A stretch of 64,000 bases of DNA from Paratrimastix pyriformis (taxonomy: Eukaryota > Preaxostyla > Paratrimastigidae). Each line of letters starts with the position of its first letter. Within the stretch, counting starts at the first letter, position 1. A model generated the notes under the pieces. The model saw nothing but the letters and a program-made list of their open reading frames with translations. It did no database searches and was not told the DNA's origin. The DNA lies in assembly GCA_027972325.1 (NCBI GenBank), contig JAPMOS010000135.1, positions 1 through 64,000 on the forward strand, given 5' to 3'. A program made the translations under genes and the position numbers. Positions 23,001-32,588 of the stretch are shown here, piece by piece.

Positions 23001-26000
23001 GTTAGACAACATGTGGGTGTGGAGAAATGAGGAGGTTCAATGGCAGGAAGTCACAGACCATCACATGGTAGTCACTGACTTGAGGAACATGTTGCCGGCA
23101 TGGGCGGGGACGCTGCGGAGGAAGGTGGCCATCTGCCCGTCCAGGTCGGACCTGGATGCGCTGCTGCGGGAGAAGAGGAAGGATGAGTATGAAGGGATGG
23201 TGGAGAAGATGCGCACGTACCGGGAGAAAGTGGCGGAATTGCTTCGGAGGGCGGTGGAGAAGGGGGCGGACCCGTCGTTCGAGCAGATGAGTGGGATCCT
23301 GCGGGAGACGGCGGGGAAGGTGTTTGGGTTCCGGGACGTGGCCAACACAGACAGGGATTATGAGCCCCATCGCATGAAGAAGCTGAGACGGAGGGCGATG
23401 GCGGAGCGGGACCCGAGCCTGAGGAGGGAAATGCAGAAGCAATTGGCCAAAATGAGAGGAGTGCATTACAGGAAGAGGGATCGGGCGTTGGAAGGGAAGC
23501 GCAAGCGCATACAAGGGCATCATGACAGACGGGTGGCACCGGTGACGTCGTATGCAACTAAGAATGCGGAGGGAAAGGTGGACAAGGTGGTCACAGATCC
23601 GGAGTCAGTGAAGAATGGATGGAGGAAGTTCATGGCGGACCTGGCAAGGAGGGTGTTGCCGGTGGGCCCGAGGGTGGGGCGGGTGCCAGAAGGAAGGCCG
23701 CAGGAAGAGGGAGGGTGATCATGGCCCCCTCACAACGCATGATGTTGAGACAATCCTGGGGCGCTCCCCGATGGTAAGGCGGCGGGCCCGGATGGGGTGA
23801 CGGCAGAGATGATCCATGCCTGTGGGGAAGAGATCAAAGAGTGGTTGGGGAGGAGATACAATGAGATGTTGGAGCGGAGTGAGGTGCCGCAGGAGCTTAA
23901 GGTCAGCTCGGTGTTCATGGCCACAAAGTCGCAGACAGAGCACCCCGGGGACCCGGCAGGCAGAAGGCCAATCACTTTGATACAAGTCTTTTTGAAGGGG
24001 TTGCAGGTGGTGGTGGCGTCGCGGTTTCAAGAGTGGTGCGTGCAAAAGAAGGTGTTTGGGAGGAGCAGTTTGGGTTTCTGAGAGGGAGGAGGATTGAGAC
24101 CCCAATTGCAGAAATTATGGGAGTGCTGACGGATGCAAAGATAATGGGAGGCAGGGAATTCCACATGTGTTCGTTAGATATCAAAAAAGCCTACGATACA
24201 GTGGACATGGACGCACTGAGGAGGGGACTGAGACGGATGGGGGTGGAGGAGGCATTCATCAGGTATGTGGACAGTCTGTATGAGGGGAGGAAGGCCAAAG
24301 TCATCACGGGTTTCGGGTTGACGGAGAGCTACGAGATAGAGAGAGGCATCAGTCAGGGGGACCCGCTTTCATGTCTACTATTTATCTCATTCATGGAGGA
24401 AGTGCTGGCAGAGGTGCGAAAGCAGGAAGGTGGGTATATCCTGGATAGTGGAAGGAAGGTGAAAGTCCTTGCCTTTGCTGACGATGTCATGCTTGTCACT
24501 CGAACCAAGGAGCAGATGGTACGGTTGGTCAACACAGTGAGACGGAAGGTGGAGGAGGCGGGCATGCAGCTGTCGTGGACCAAGTGTGACTACCTGTGTG
24601 GGGGGGTGAAGAGCAAGACGGACCTGGACCTGGGTGAGGGTCGGGTCATCAAGGTCCAGCAGAAGGGTGGGGCCATCCGATACCTGGGGATTTGGATAGA
24701 CGAGGAGATGAACATGAAGATCAACACGGAGAAGGTCATCCAGAAAATGTGCGGGAGGCTGCACAGGCTGATGGACAAGAAGGTCCCCCCAAGGTTGATG
24801 GTGCAGATGATCAACGAGTGCGTGTCGACGTGCCTGCAATATACCGCAAGGCAGTGCCCCATGCCGCAGAAGGACCTCGAGATCCTTCAACAGCGCTATG
24901 CACGTGTATTTCGGGAGATTGGGGTGTCTGGGGAAATGTGACCCGGCGGAGGTGCTTTCTTCCCGGAGGATGAGGGTGGGATGGGTCTCAAAGACCCGGT
25001 GGATGTGCATGACATGATGGTGCTCACGCAACTGCTGGGCAGGGTGGCAGACCAGCAAGGGTGTGGGGTGATGCTCCGCGAAGAAATTGCCTTGCTGCAA
25101 AAGTTGTGGACGACGAGCGAGCCCCTGTTGGACAACCCCGGGAAGTGGGTCCGACTGCACGCGAAGGAAAAGATGCCGGGGGTGGTGTCGGGGATGCTCA
25201 GGATCCTGCACAAGAAGGGGTTGGCCATCGTGAGGGATGGGGATGTACCGAAAGAAGAAGCGGAATGGGGAATGCCGACAACACTGGAGGAGCTGGCGGA
25301 ACCATGCAAAATCACCAAGCGGCACAGGCAGACACTTATGAAGAGGGGCATCGGGAGTGTGGCTGACCTGATCGTGGGCGGTAGGTTCCAGTGGAAGGGC
25401 ACGATGCCGCAGTACGTGGAGGCCATCAAGGAGCGTGTGTGCGTATGGGGGAACAAAGTGGAGACGGAATATGTCAAGCGAGGAGGATCCGAGAGGAAGA
25501 AGTGGCAGAAAGGGATCGGAAGAGGGCAAGGACGGAACAGGAAAAGGAGGAGAGCCGAGAGGCAGGACGGGATCCGGGTAAGAGAGAGGAGGAGGATGGG
25601 AGGAGCACAGGACCCCAGACCCGAAGAAGATGAGGCAGGCCAAGCTGATGGTGGGGCAGGGTGGAAAGCTGGTGGTCGTGGCGAAGAACAGGAAACGCCG
25701 GAGCGGAGAGCCGGGGTGTGAGGTCGCCAAGAAAGGGAAGCCCGACGAGCAAGGGGATGGCGAAACGGAGAGGATGCATGTTGAAGCCGGCGACAAGAAG
25801 AGGGGGGCGGAGAGGCACCTGGACCAAAACGGGGAAAGCAAGAAGAGCCGGATGAAAGCGGGCAAGTGGGACGAGGCAATGTGGAGGCGATGGGAGGCAC
25901 TGCGGGCGGAGTGAAGAGGTGGAGGTGCTGGTGGAGCCCGAGCTGAAGTGGCGGACTTTTACACAGACGGCAGCGCGACCAAGAAGAAGAAGGACCGGCG

Positions 26001-26528
26001 AGCGGCATTGGCGGTGGTGGAGCGGCTGTCCAATGGGGCACTGGCTGTGCGGGTCGGGAGAAGGTGCACGGGAAAGGGCAAACAAACAATGAGGCAGAGC
26101 TGGAAGCCATCCTGGAAGCCATCAGAGTGGGACAGGATGCAAACGTGGAGGTGCGCACGGACAGTAAGGTGGCAAAGGGATGGGTGGAGAGGCTGATGAA
26201 GGACGACTGGACACCGACGGACCTGATCGAGTCGAAGGCCGAGGGCCTCCTCCGAAGGGGACAGCGAATACTGAAGGAGCACAGGGGGGGTGTCCGGCTG
26301 GTGTGGGTGAAGGGGCACCAGGAGACAGGGGCATCGCTGGATGCGGAGGGGAACAGATTGGCAGACAAGATTGCCGGGCAAAGCATCAAACAGGACATAG
26401 GCAAGGTGCAACAGGAACGGACTTGGGGTTTCCGGCTGATCCACCAATGCGACGGGGAGGAAGTGGAGGGAGACTTCCGCGTGAGCCTCCAGTCCTTCAG
26501 CCGCCGCGGACGCATCTCCAGGGCGGCC
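20085..26528 (+). pseudogene. LINE ORF2 (copy B), part before the G3 insertion
   Basis: The Cys motif RKRCPECGADRWHA opens a short domain (21549-21830). The endonuclease spans about 22340-23090 (ALLQETKGT near 22425, VVYTDANSW near 22780, TDHHMVVTDL near 23055). The RT follows: PITLIQVF (about 23970), FGFLRGRRIETPI, MCSLDIKKAYDTVDMDALRR, ISQGDPLSCLLF, LAFADDVMLV (about 24470-24500) and GAIRYLGIWIDEE (thumb). RNase H lies at about 25940-26400 (DGS near 25968, NNEAELEAI, TDSKVA, WVKGHQ, GNRLAD). Long frames at 22717-23718 and 24033-24941 are intact. A few one-base shifts separate the blocks, one being in the GGGAGGAGC run near 24060. Confidence 0.75.
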
Positions 26529-27946
26529 GTTCCCCCGGTTGAAGTCTCGGTTGCACGTTCCTTTTTGCTCCGCCTTCTTTTCCGTTGTGAGCCATGGAGA
26601 TCGCAGCTGAGCATGACGAGCTCAGTACTGACGAATCGAACTTTATTGTTGAGCATGCCGAGATCCTTGATCGAGCCGAACCCATGGTCGAGTATCTTCA
26701 GAATGAGTTGGGTCGGCATCTCTGGTCCCCGTCTTCAGCACCATTGAACAACCTGTCGCCTTTTATGCGTTTGGAGCTCATTAAGCTCTTCAGCTCACTG
26801 GTCGTTAATGAGCACCGGGCTCCACGCTATTGCATCATCGAACGAACGGTTCGAATGCTGATGGAGGACAATCCCAAAAGGCAAGCCGAAGCGATGAGTG
26901 ACTTTGTTTCTCAACTTCTTGGGGCTTGTTTGTTCCAGCAATCGAATGGGAAAACTTTCGACTGCCATGTGCCCCAAGACTCATCGCGCGCGGCGTCTGT
27001 GGACCAACACAAGAAATCACCAGCACCAGCACGTCCAACACCTTTTCCGAGTCGTCGTGACGAGGTGAATCCACGACAGCTTGGAGGAGGTACCGTGAGG
27101 GACCGTCACCCTATCGATGGCGATCACCGCCCAGCCGCCAAGAAGGAGCGGTCCAAGTCTCCTTCCAATCCGTTTGCGGCACCTTCGGCACCACGCCCGC
27201 CCGCCCCCACTGCGAATCCTTTTGCTCGGGCTGCACCCACGCCATCACCTGCCCCTGTGCCTGTTGTTCATGCCCCTGCCCCTGCCCCGGTCCCGGCACC
27301 TGCACCTGTTGCTGCCGCTGTTGCTGCTGCTGTTGCTGCCCTGTTGTTGCCTCTGTTGCTGCTGATGGGTCTCCATTGTCCGCTGTGCCTGCGGCGCCCG
27401 CTCGTGCCGCCTCGACGCCCGACCATGGTGCTGCTGCCGCGCCTCCGAAGATTAGCCTCCGCGATCTCTCGCCTGTTGCCAACCGTGGGCCTTTGGGAAG
27501 GGAGCAACGCGCGTGGGGTGGTGGATTCAGGGGCCAGTACGCCTGTCCTACCGAGGTGGTAGGTCATGGTGGATGGGTTCCGCCCCCCCCTCAGGCTGGG
27601 TTCGGGAATATTTTTCGTTCTAACTCAATGTCTTTCGTTTCCTCCGCCCCCTTTCATCGTTCCTCGTGTCCCGTGTCTCAGTGTTGGATCCCTTTGTCCG
27701 CTCCCTTGCCCCGTTCTGTCTTTTGATGTCTCTTTTGTTTGCTGTCAAGTGTTTGAACGATTCTGTTTCCCGGCGATATTCCAGTCTCTCTCTTTCCCGC
27801 CATGCCGTCTGTGCGCCTACCCCTGAAGGGGTGTAGGTCGGCATGTTACCCGCCGGTTTCGACCGGATTAACGGATTTTCCTCTGTTTCAGTTTTCTGTG
27901 TTTTGCGCGCAGTTACTGGCAGTCGAAATAGTATGACACACACACA
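26529..27946 (+). mobile_element. G3: ORF1-only retroposon inserted in LINE B RNase H/knuckle junction
   Basis: A unit of 1.42 kb flanked by CAGGGCGGCC (26519-26528 and 27947-27956); the first CA is ambiguous with the CA tail, so the duplication is 8-10 bp. LINE A is uninterrupted at the corresponding site (around 9978), which proves insertion. It starts GTTCCCCCGGTTGAAGTC. The hairpin CCGGT-TTCG-ACCGG is at 27853-27866, and the tail is AGTATGA(CA)n. Confidence 0.8.
26594..27562 (+). CDS. G3 gag-like ORF1 protein
   Basis: The start MEIAAEHDELSTDESN matches G1. The ~130-residue N-domain is closely similar to G1 (EYLQNELGRHLWSPSSAPL). It is followed by a KKERSKSPSNPF basic patch and a Pro/Ala region. 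The listed frame then leaves the frame used by G1; the conserved WGGGFRG...VVGHGGWVPPPP block is in another phase (27376-27726), so this copy has probably shifted within the Ala/Val repeats. Function inferred as in G1. Confidence 0.5.
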   Translation: MEIAAEHDELSTDESNFIVEHAEILDRAEPMVEYLQNELGRHLWSPSSAPLNNLSPFMRLELIKLFSSLVVNEHRAPRYCIIERTVRMLMEDNPKRQAEAMSDFVSQLLGACLFQQSNGKTFDCHVPQDSSRAASVDQHKKSPAPARPTPFPSRRDEVNPRQLGGGTVRDRHPIDGDHRPAAKKERSKSPSNPFAAPSAPRPPAPTANPFARAAPTPSPAPVPVVHAPAPAPVPAPAPVAAAVAAAVAALLLPLLLLMGLHCPLCLRRPLVPPRRPTMVLLPRLRRLASAISRLLPTVGLWEGSNARGVVDSGASTPVLPRW

Positions 27947-27956
27947 CAGGGCGGCC

Positions 27957-29429
27957 CGGAAATGCAAGAACGCACTGGTGGTCATCAATGCTCAGACGGG
28001 AAATGGCGGAATAAATACGCAGACCATGCGATGTGAAATGTCGGGCAGACTGGCCATGATGGCAATCTTGCAGCGTTACATCACGGCCAACATCAGATTC
28101 TACATCAATGGTGAAGGGGATGGGAAATGTTGGTGTGGGGCGAGAGATTGTACAAACCATTTGGTTTTCGAATGCCCTTCGATGATGGGCAGTGTCGCGG
28201 AAAGGTGGAGTGGTGCCAACGCGATCAAACTGATCGCATGGCTGGACAAGGGGGAAGGAGTAGAAGATGCAGAACAATTGCTCCAAGAAAAATGGGTGGA
28301 GCCTATGGGCCGAAGCGTGCAGGTGAGAGGTAAGCAGATAGCGATGGACAGACTCTGGGAGCTCATCGAGCGATCGCGGGGGCGCTGGTACCGCGCCCGA
28401 ACCTGGGACAGCTTCTGGGAAACGTTCACCACAGAAGTGGCGAACTTGTGCGATCGATATGTGGATGGGATGAGTACGGAGATGGCAGAAGGGCAGACCC
28501 ACAAGAGCACCCTGCGAAACCAGTGGACGACCCCCCACGTGGTGTCCTCTATGCTCAGACAAGCAGGCAGTTTGACGACGATGGCATTCTCGCATCCTGG
28601 GAATGCAGATTTGAGCTTCCCTGAATTCAGGACGCCCAGCAAAGATGACTGGTTTTTGGGTGGAAGACTGGATGGCTACGGGTTGTTTAAGGAGAATCGC
28701 GACCTCCTCATCTTTGCCAACCCTGAATACAACCCACAGGAGGAGATGGACCGGTTATTTACGGCAATTGGCGATTGGGCGGAGAGCCCAATTGGTAGAG
28801 CTGGGAAGAGAGCCTTCCGATGTATCGCGATAGTCCCGTACGGAGTGGGCAAGCCAAACCGGACGCGGCCGGTGCAGGGAGTGAAGGCGCAGCATGGAGT
28901 CGGTTTGGCGCTGAGGGGGGACATGCAACTGAAGGAGCTGTTTATCATTGAGGAAGGGGGCTTCAGCTTCTGGCTGCCGAGCTTCTGGCGGACGGGGGAG
29001 AAAGGTGCGGGGAAGGCCCCGTTTGACGTGGGCATCCTGCTCTTTGAGAACCAGCGGGCCCGAGAGAGATTCCCGATGGACCCAGCCCCCTTGTGGGCAT
29101 TGGAGAACATGTTGCGAAAGGAGGCGGGAGCGCGAAGAGTGGAGGCTGACTATGAGCGGCGTCCGAAGGAGGGCGAAGTGCTCTATAACTGGAGGGGGAT
29201 TTCTGAAGGTGTGGTGAAGAAAGTCGCTGGGAGACTGCGAAGACGATGCGGGTTTAGGGAGATCTACGCGAATGACTGCAGACTGGCAGCAGAGTTGGGG
29301 ATTGTGGATGAAGAGACCCAGAGGGAGATTGGGAGCGAACTGGGTGGATTGCGGAGAACTATGCTCGTAGCGATCAAGCAGCGGAAGAAGAACGAGAAGA
29401 ATGAGGAAGGGATGGACGAAGGGACGTAG
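27957..29429 (+). CDS. LINE ORF2 C-terminal part (copy B): Cys/His knuckle and methyltransferase-like domain
   Basis: After G3 the LINE frame stays open to the stop at 29427-29429; an upstream ATG at 27843 in G3 sequence happens to be in frame but is not the native start. Seen: KCWCGARDCTNHLVFECP (a CxC...H...C knuckle, about 28125-28180), a helical stretch, then FSHPGNADLSF, DGYGLF, LIFANPEYN (28719-28733), CIAIVPYGVGKPN, FDVGILLFENQ and a basic C-terminus with coiled-coil character (KKNEKNEEGMDEGT). This is the cleanest copy of the domain. The PCIF1/N6-adenine methyltransferase resemblance is by motif order and is an inference. A role in modifying element RNA or DNA would be speculative. 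Confidence 0.55.
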   Translation, partial: RKCKNALVVINAQTGNGGINTQTMRCEMSGRLAMMAILQRYITANIRFYINGEGDGKCWCGARDCTNHLVFECPSMMGSVAERWSGANAIKLIAWLDKGEGVEDAEQLLQEKWVEPMGRSVQVRGKQIAMDRLWELIERSRGRWYRARTWDSFWETFTTEVANLCDRYVDGMSTEMAEGQTHKSTLRNQWTTPHVVSSMLRQAGSLTTMAFSHPGNADLSFPEFRTPSKDDWFLGGRLDGYGLFKENRDLLIFANPEYNPQEEMDRLFTAIGDWAESPIGRAGKRAFRCIAIVPYGVGKPNRTRPVQGVKAQHGVGLALRGDMQLKELFIIEEGGFSFWLPSFWRTGEKGAGKAPFDVGILLFENQRARERFPMDPAPLWALENMLRKEAGARRVEADYERRPKEGEVLYNWRGISEGVVKKVAGRLRRRCGFREIYANDCRLAAELGIVDEETQREIGSELGGLRRTMLVAIKQRKKNEKNEEGMDEGT

Positions 29430-29436
29430 TCCGAGT

Positions 29437-29473
29437 GTCGGCGGTGACCGCCCCTTGTGGGTGCGAGCCGACC
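29437..29473 (+). promoter_or_regulatory. Post-stop stem-loop of LINE copy B
   Basis: GTCGGC and GCCGAC form the outer stem immediately downstream of the ORF2 stop, as in copies A and C. It lies between the stop codon and the G4 insertion. Confidence 0.5.
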
Positions 29474-29547
29474 CATGGGCCACTTGGGGCGTTCCTTCTT
29501 GCGAGCTCGTCTCGCGAGGAGGGCGGACCGGGAGGTCTATGTTACCC

Positions 29548-30968
29548 CCCCCGGCATTGGCGTCCTTTTGAATTCAAATCCGAGCGTCCCGTTGGATGGA
29601 AATCTGCTCGGAAAATGACGATCTTGATGGAGACGTCAGCAACTTCGTCATGATGCATGCCGAAATTAAACGCAATGATGATCCGTTTCTGCGCTTCCTG
29701 AACCGCGACATCTCTGAAAAGCATCTCCGCTATACGGATCTGGACAGCGATTTCAAGGTGCTTACGCAAAAGATGCTTCCTGAGCTTGCGAAATTGTTTG
29801 GGTACATCACTGTTCACAAGCAGCGGGTCGTCTCCAGAGCATTGCTGAAGACGATCGTTGAAATGCTCGGCAGCCTCGAGCGAGAAATGCTCGTTTCGTC
29901 TATGACTGACTTCTTTTATCAAGTGCTTGGCTCTGTCACGTGGCATGCTGGACAATCGGACTTGGAGAGTATCTCATCGGAATCGTCCGAGGAGCTCCCA
30001 ATGAGTATGCGTTTTGGTGGTCCCGCAGCCTCATCCAACCGCTCTTTGAAACCGTCTGATTCGTCACGTCACACAACCTCAATGAGTGGGTGTCGGCCGA
30101 CATCATGTATCACCACCCCGTCAATTGGGTGGAGGTCCGCCACACCCTCGCAGCCCTCCTTCTCCGAAGTCGCTCTCGGGCTCCAAGAAAGGACGGGCTG
30201 CCAACCCTTGAGGTCACCACTGTGCACCCCTGCGGTCCCGGCCCCTTCGGGAACCCGTTTGCACATCAACCGGCGGCGCCGCCCCGTCCACCCCGGTTCC
30301 TGACCCAGTGGTCGCCAAGCCGCCTGCGAGCTCCCGCACCCCAGCCCCAGCCTCGGCGAAGGGGTGAGCCCGGAGGCAAGAAGTCGATCGCCCCTGCAGT
30401 GGGTGCCCCTGCCCCTGCTGTCCCTGTTGTTGTGCCCCCTTGTCTGTGTCTGGCCCTGCCATGGCTGACACCAAGGCGCCTGATCCCGCTGCCGTGGCGC
30501 CGGCTGCTTCCGCTGCTGTTCGCAAGATTGGTGCCGCCGACCTGGTCCCCAGCCGGGGGGATCATGATGTGGGGAAGGAGCCAGTGTGGGGACGGTGGAT
30601 CAGGGGACCATCCAAGTTGAGCTACCGGTCATTCCGGTGCTGGTGGATGGGCAGTAGCCCCCCCTCAGGCTGGCGCGAGGAGTGCTTCTCGTATTAACTT
30701 TCGTTTTCTTTTTTCTGTTCTTCGGTCCCCCCGCCCCCTCATTCTGTCATGTCCTCTTTGTTCCATTTTGTATGCGAGTTGATGTTTCCTTGCGAGTTTC
30801 CAGTCTCTCTCTTCCTCCCGATGCCTCCTGTGCACCTTCCCCTGGAGGGAGCGCTGGGGTGCATTTTACCCGCCGGCTTCGGCCGGACCAACGGTTTTCA
30901 TTCACTATTTCTCAGTTCGATTATGTCGTGCTGTTTAGGTGATTGAATAGTATAACACACACACACAC
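29548..30968 (+). mobile_element. G4: diverged ORF1-only retroposon inserted in LINE B 3' UTR
   Basis: Flanked by ATGTTACCC (29539-29547 and 30969-30977), a 9-bp target duplication made from the LINE's own 3' block. It begins with a C run and GGCATTGG, carries an ORF1, and ends with hairpin CCGGC-TTCG-GCCGG (30873-30886) and AGTATAA(CA)n. The remaining LINE B terminus follows directly. Confidence 0.75.
29596..30303 (+). CDS. G4 gag-like ORF1 protein, N-terminal part
   Basis: MEICSENDDLDGDVSN begins the shared N-domain (VMMHAEIKRNDDPFLRFL, ELAKLFGYITVHKQRVV, LLKTIVEMLGSLE). The frame ends at 30303. A further frame at 30440-30697 resembles the C-terminal block of the family (KIGAADLVPSRG, then WGRWIRGPS, then SSPPSGW), so one or more phase changes lie in between. 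Gag-like role inferred. Confidence 0.45.
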   Translation: MEICSENDDLDGDVSNFVMMHAEIKRNDDPFLRFLNRDISEKHLRYTDLDSDFKVLTQKMLPELAKLFGYITVHKQRVVSRALLKTIVEMLGSLEREMLVSSMTDFFYQVLGSVTWHAGQSDLESISSESSEELPMSMRFGGPAASSNRSLKPSDSSRHTTSMSGCRPTSCITTPSIGWRSATPSQPSFSEVALGLQERTGCQPLRSPLCTPAVPAPSGTRLHINRRRRPVHPGS

Positions 30969-31040
30969 ATGTTACCCGCGGGCTTCGGCCCGGTAACGGA
31001 CTCGGCGTAAGCCGGGAAGTATCACACACACACACACACA
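30969..31040 (+). promoter_or_regulatory. LINE B 3' terminus: UUCG and GNRA hairpins with (CA)n tail
   Basis: TGTTACCCG is followed by CGGGC-TTCG-GCCCG (30979-30992), CGGC-GTAA-GCCG (31003-31014), AGTAT and a longer CA run ending about 31041. It is the counterpart of 11558-11621 in copy A. Seen alone it would look like a small SINE; the G4 target duplication shows it is the displaced end of LINE B. Confidence 0.7.
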
Positions 31041-31469
31041 CACTGCGCCATGAAACAGTGGCTGACCAAGCGGCCGACGGAACCAGCGGTTGCGGGTCAG
31101 GCAGTGTCGGACACCTTCTTTGTCTTTCCACGGGATAATTCAGTGAAGTGCAGGGTGGGCAAAGCCATCTCGGCAGACTGGATCCGGAACTGCGTGCGTT
31201 CGACGATGACGGTGGCAGGCATTCCCCTGCAGTGGGGTGCCCATTCAATTCGCTCAGCCGCCCCGTCGAAAGCCGCTGCACTGGGCATTCCACTGCCACA
31301 GATTCTGACCAGGTATCGTTGGAGCTCCAGGTCCAGCACCTACCAAATGCACTATGGTCGCACAGTGGAAGGAGTCACGGATCGCTTCGACGAGGCACTG
31401 TTGGCGGGTCGGTTCAGTGGCAAACCTCATGAAATGTCGGGGCCGCTGAACCTGATAAGGGGACCCTAG
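31041..31469 (+). pseudogene. Tyrosine recombinase, C-terminal catalytic part (DIRS-like fossil)
   Basis: GAHSIRSAAPSKAAALG contains the HxxR motif, and a Tyr in the ST-YQMHYGR segment is in the place of the catalytic tyrosine. Before the motif lies ADWIRNCVRSTM. The sequence starts immediately after the (CA)n end of LINE B, matching the recombinase N-part that stops where LINE C begins. A second copy lies inverted at 37054-37486. Confidence 0.65.
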
Positions 31470-31779
31470 GGGTTCCCCCTTGGCAGGCACGAGTTGGGAG
31501 GCAGTGTGATTCCTTTGGCATGCTGTCTATTTTCCTGGGGTTTGGGAAGATGAAGGTCGTCGAGATTGATTACTCGTTCGCCGAGGCTCCGAGGCTGAAG
31601 CGAGGAATCATCGAGACTCTTCTTCTTCCCAAACCCCAGAAATACCCCACCCGCCTCCCTGGTGGCGTGGAGCACCACATGGCTTACAGCCCCACTGCCT
31701 CACCACCTCCTGAGCCTGCCGACACCACCTTTGCTCTTCCTGCCAGTTTGAGGAGCAAGGGTGGGAGAGGAGACAGGTC

Positions 31780-32177
31780 ATGTTACCTTTCCCCCCCTCT
31801 GTCACAACACAACCACACTCGCCCGCACACAGCCCTCGCGCTGGACCCGGGCAAGGAACTCTCGGTCTACAACGCCAACCGGCGTCTGACCAAGCAGGGC
31901 TACGATCACCCCAAGGCCGCTACGCGCCTCTTCACTCTGGAAGATGGGTCGAGGGTGGTCGTTTCCAACACCACCGCGGCCGCAGTGGACATTGGGTCTC
32001 GTCGCGCGGACGCGGAGGCTCTGCTGTTCGAGGCGCGACCCGAGGATGGTCTCGGGTGCTACTCGTGGCCGTGGCCGTGGCCGTGGCCGTGGCGGCCGCA
32101 AGTTCTTTTCGGCCGCCTCTTCTGCCCGTGGCAAGAGCTCCGCTGAGGAGTCTGCTGCGGAGGGGGGGAAGAAGTGA
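31780..32177 (+). pseudogene. RG-rich basic reading frame, left-arm copy
   Basis: The arm encodes ALALDPGKELSVYNANRRLT followed by LFTLEDGSRVVVSN and then an Arg/Gly-rich tail. The left copy does not read through as one frame, whereas the right-arm copy does. An acceptor-like stretch ending in ACACAG precedes the domain. Whether it belongs to the DIRS-like element or is a captured host exon is unclear; no family was recognised. Confidence 0.4.
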
Positions 32178-32588
32178 ATGGAAGGCACTTCGTCCCCCGG
32201 GGGTCTTTTTCTGAGGCTTCGCCCCCTCTGTATTTTTTCCTGATTTTTTGCGTGACCTGGTAAGCCGGAGGTTTCTCCACCCTCCTCTTTCCCTCCGCAG
32301 ACACATGCTTACCGGGGTGAGCTTCGGCGGCTCATGGGGAGGAGAAGTTGAATTTTATTGTGCCGATGTTTGATCAATCTTTGAAAGCCTCTTTTGTTTT
32401 GTCTCTCTCGTCTTTCTTCTCTACATTCTTTCTTTGGGATGCGTCTGGGCCTGACCACACCTTCCGGAGTGGTGCCCGGCCCCTTTGACGTGCTTACGCA
32501 AGGGCAGGGTACACTATCCGTGTCAGCTGACATGGAATTTCTTTCTATTTGTGGTCAGTGCCGCTTTTTGCGTTGCCTGACGTGATGT

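Larger units (their letters stand above)
19936..31040 (+). mobile_element. LINE copy B, with G3 and G4 nested inside
   Basis: The left end keeps only the tail of ORF1 (compare GGTGCGTG...AAGGGGTTG near 19941 with the end of ORF1 in A). ORF2 then runs to 29427-29429. G3 interrupts it at 26529-27946. After the post-stop hairpin G4 interrupts the 3' UTR at 29548-30968, and the LINE's own UUCG/GNRA/(CA)n terminus follows at 30969-31040. Without the two insertions the copy is about 8.3 kb. It has the longest intact frames of all copies. Confidence 0.75.

Noticed and set aside
24387-26719. Long minus-strand frames (492 and 607 codons) opposite LINE B
   Set aside because: Shadow frames of a GC-rich ORF2. 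Composition (Pro, Ser, His, Leu) and lack of motifs contrast with the clear RT and RNase H motifs on plus.
26594-27562. VVDSGASTPVL in the G3 frame, resembling a retropepsin DSGA motif
   Set aside because: It occurs in a shifted frame that stops a few residues later. In G1 the equivalent frame reads DSGARAPVL and the conserved WGGGFRG block is in the other phase. No flap or second motif is visible, so it is chance.
30969-31040. Independent SINE with hairpin and CA tail
   Set aside because: The ATGTTACCC duplication around G4 shows it is the displaced 3' terminus of LINE B.
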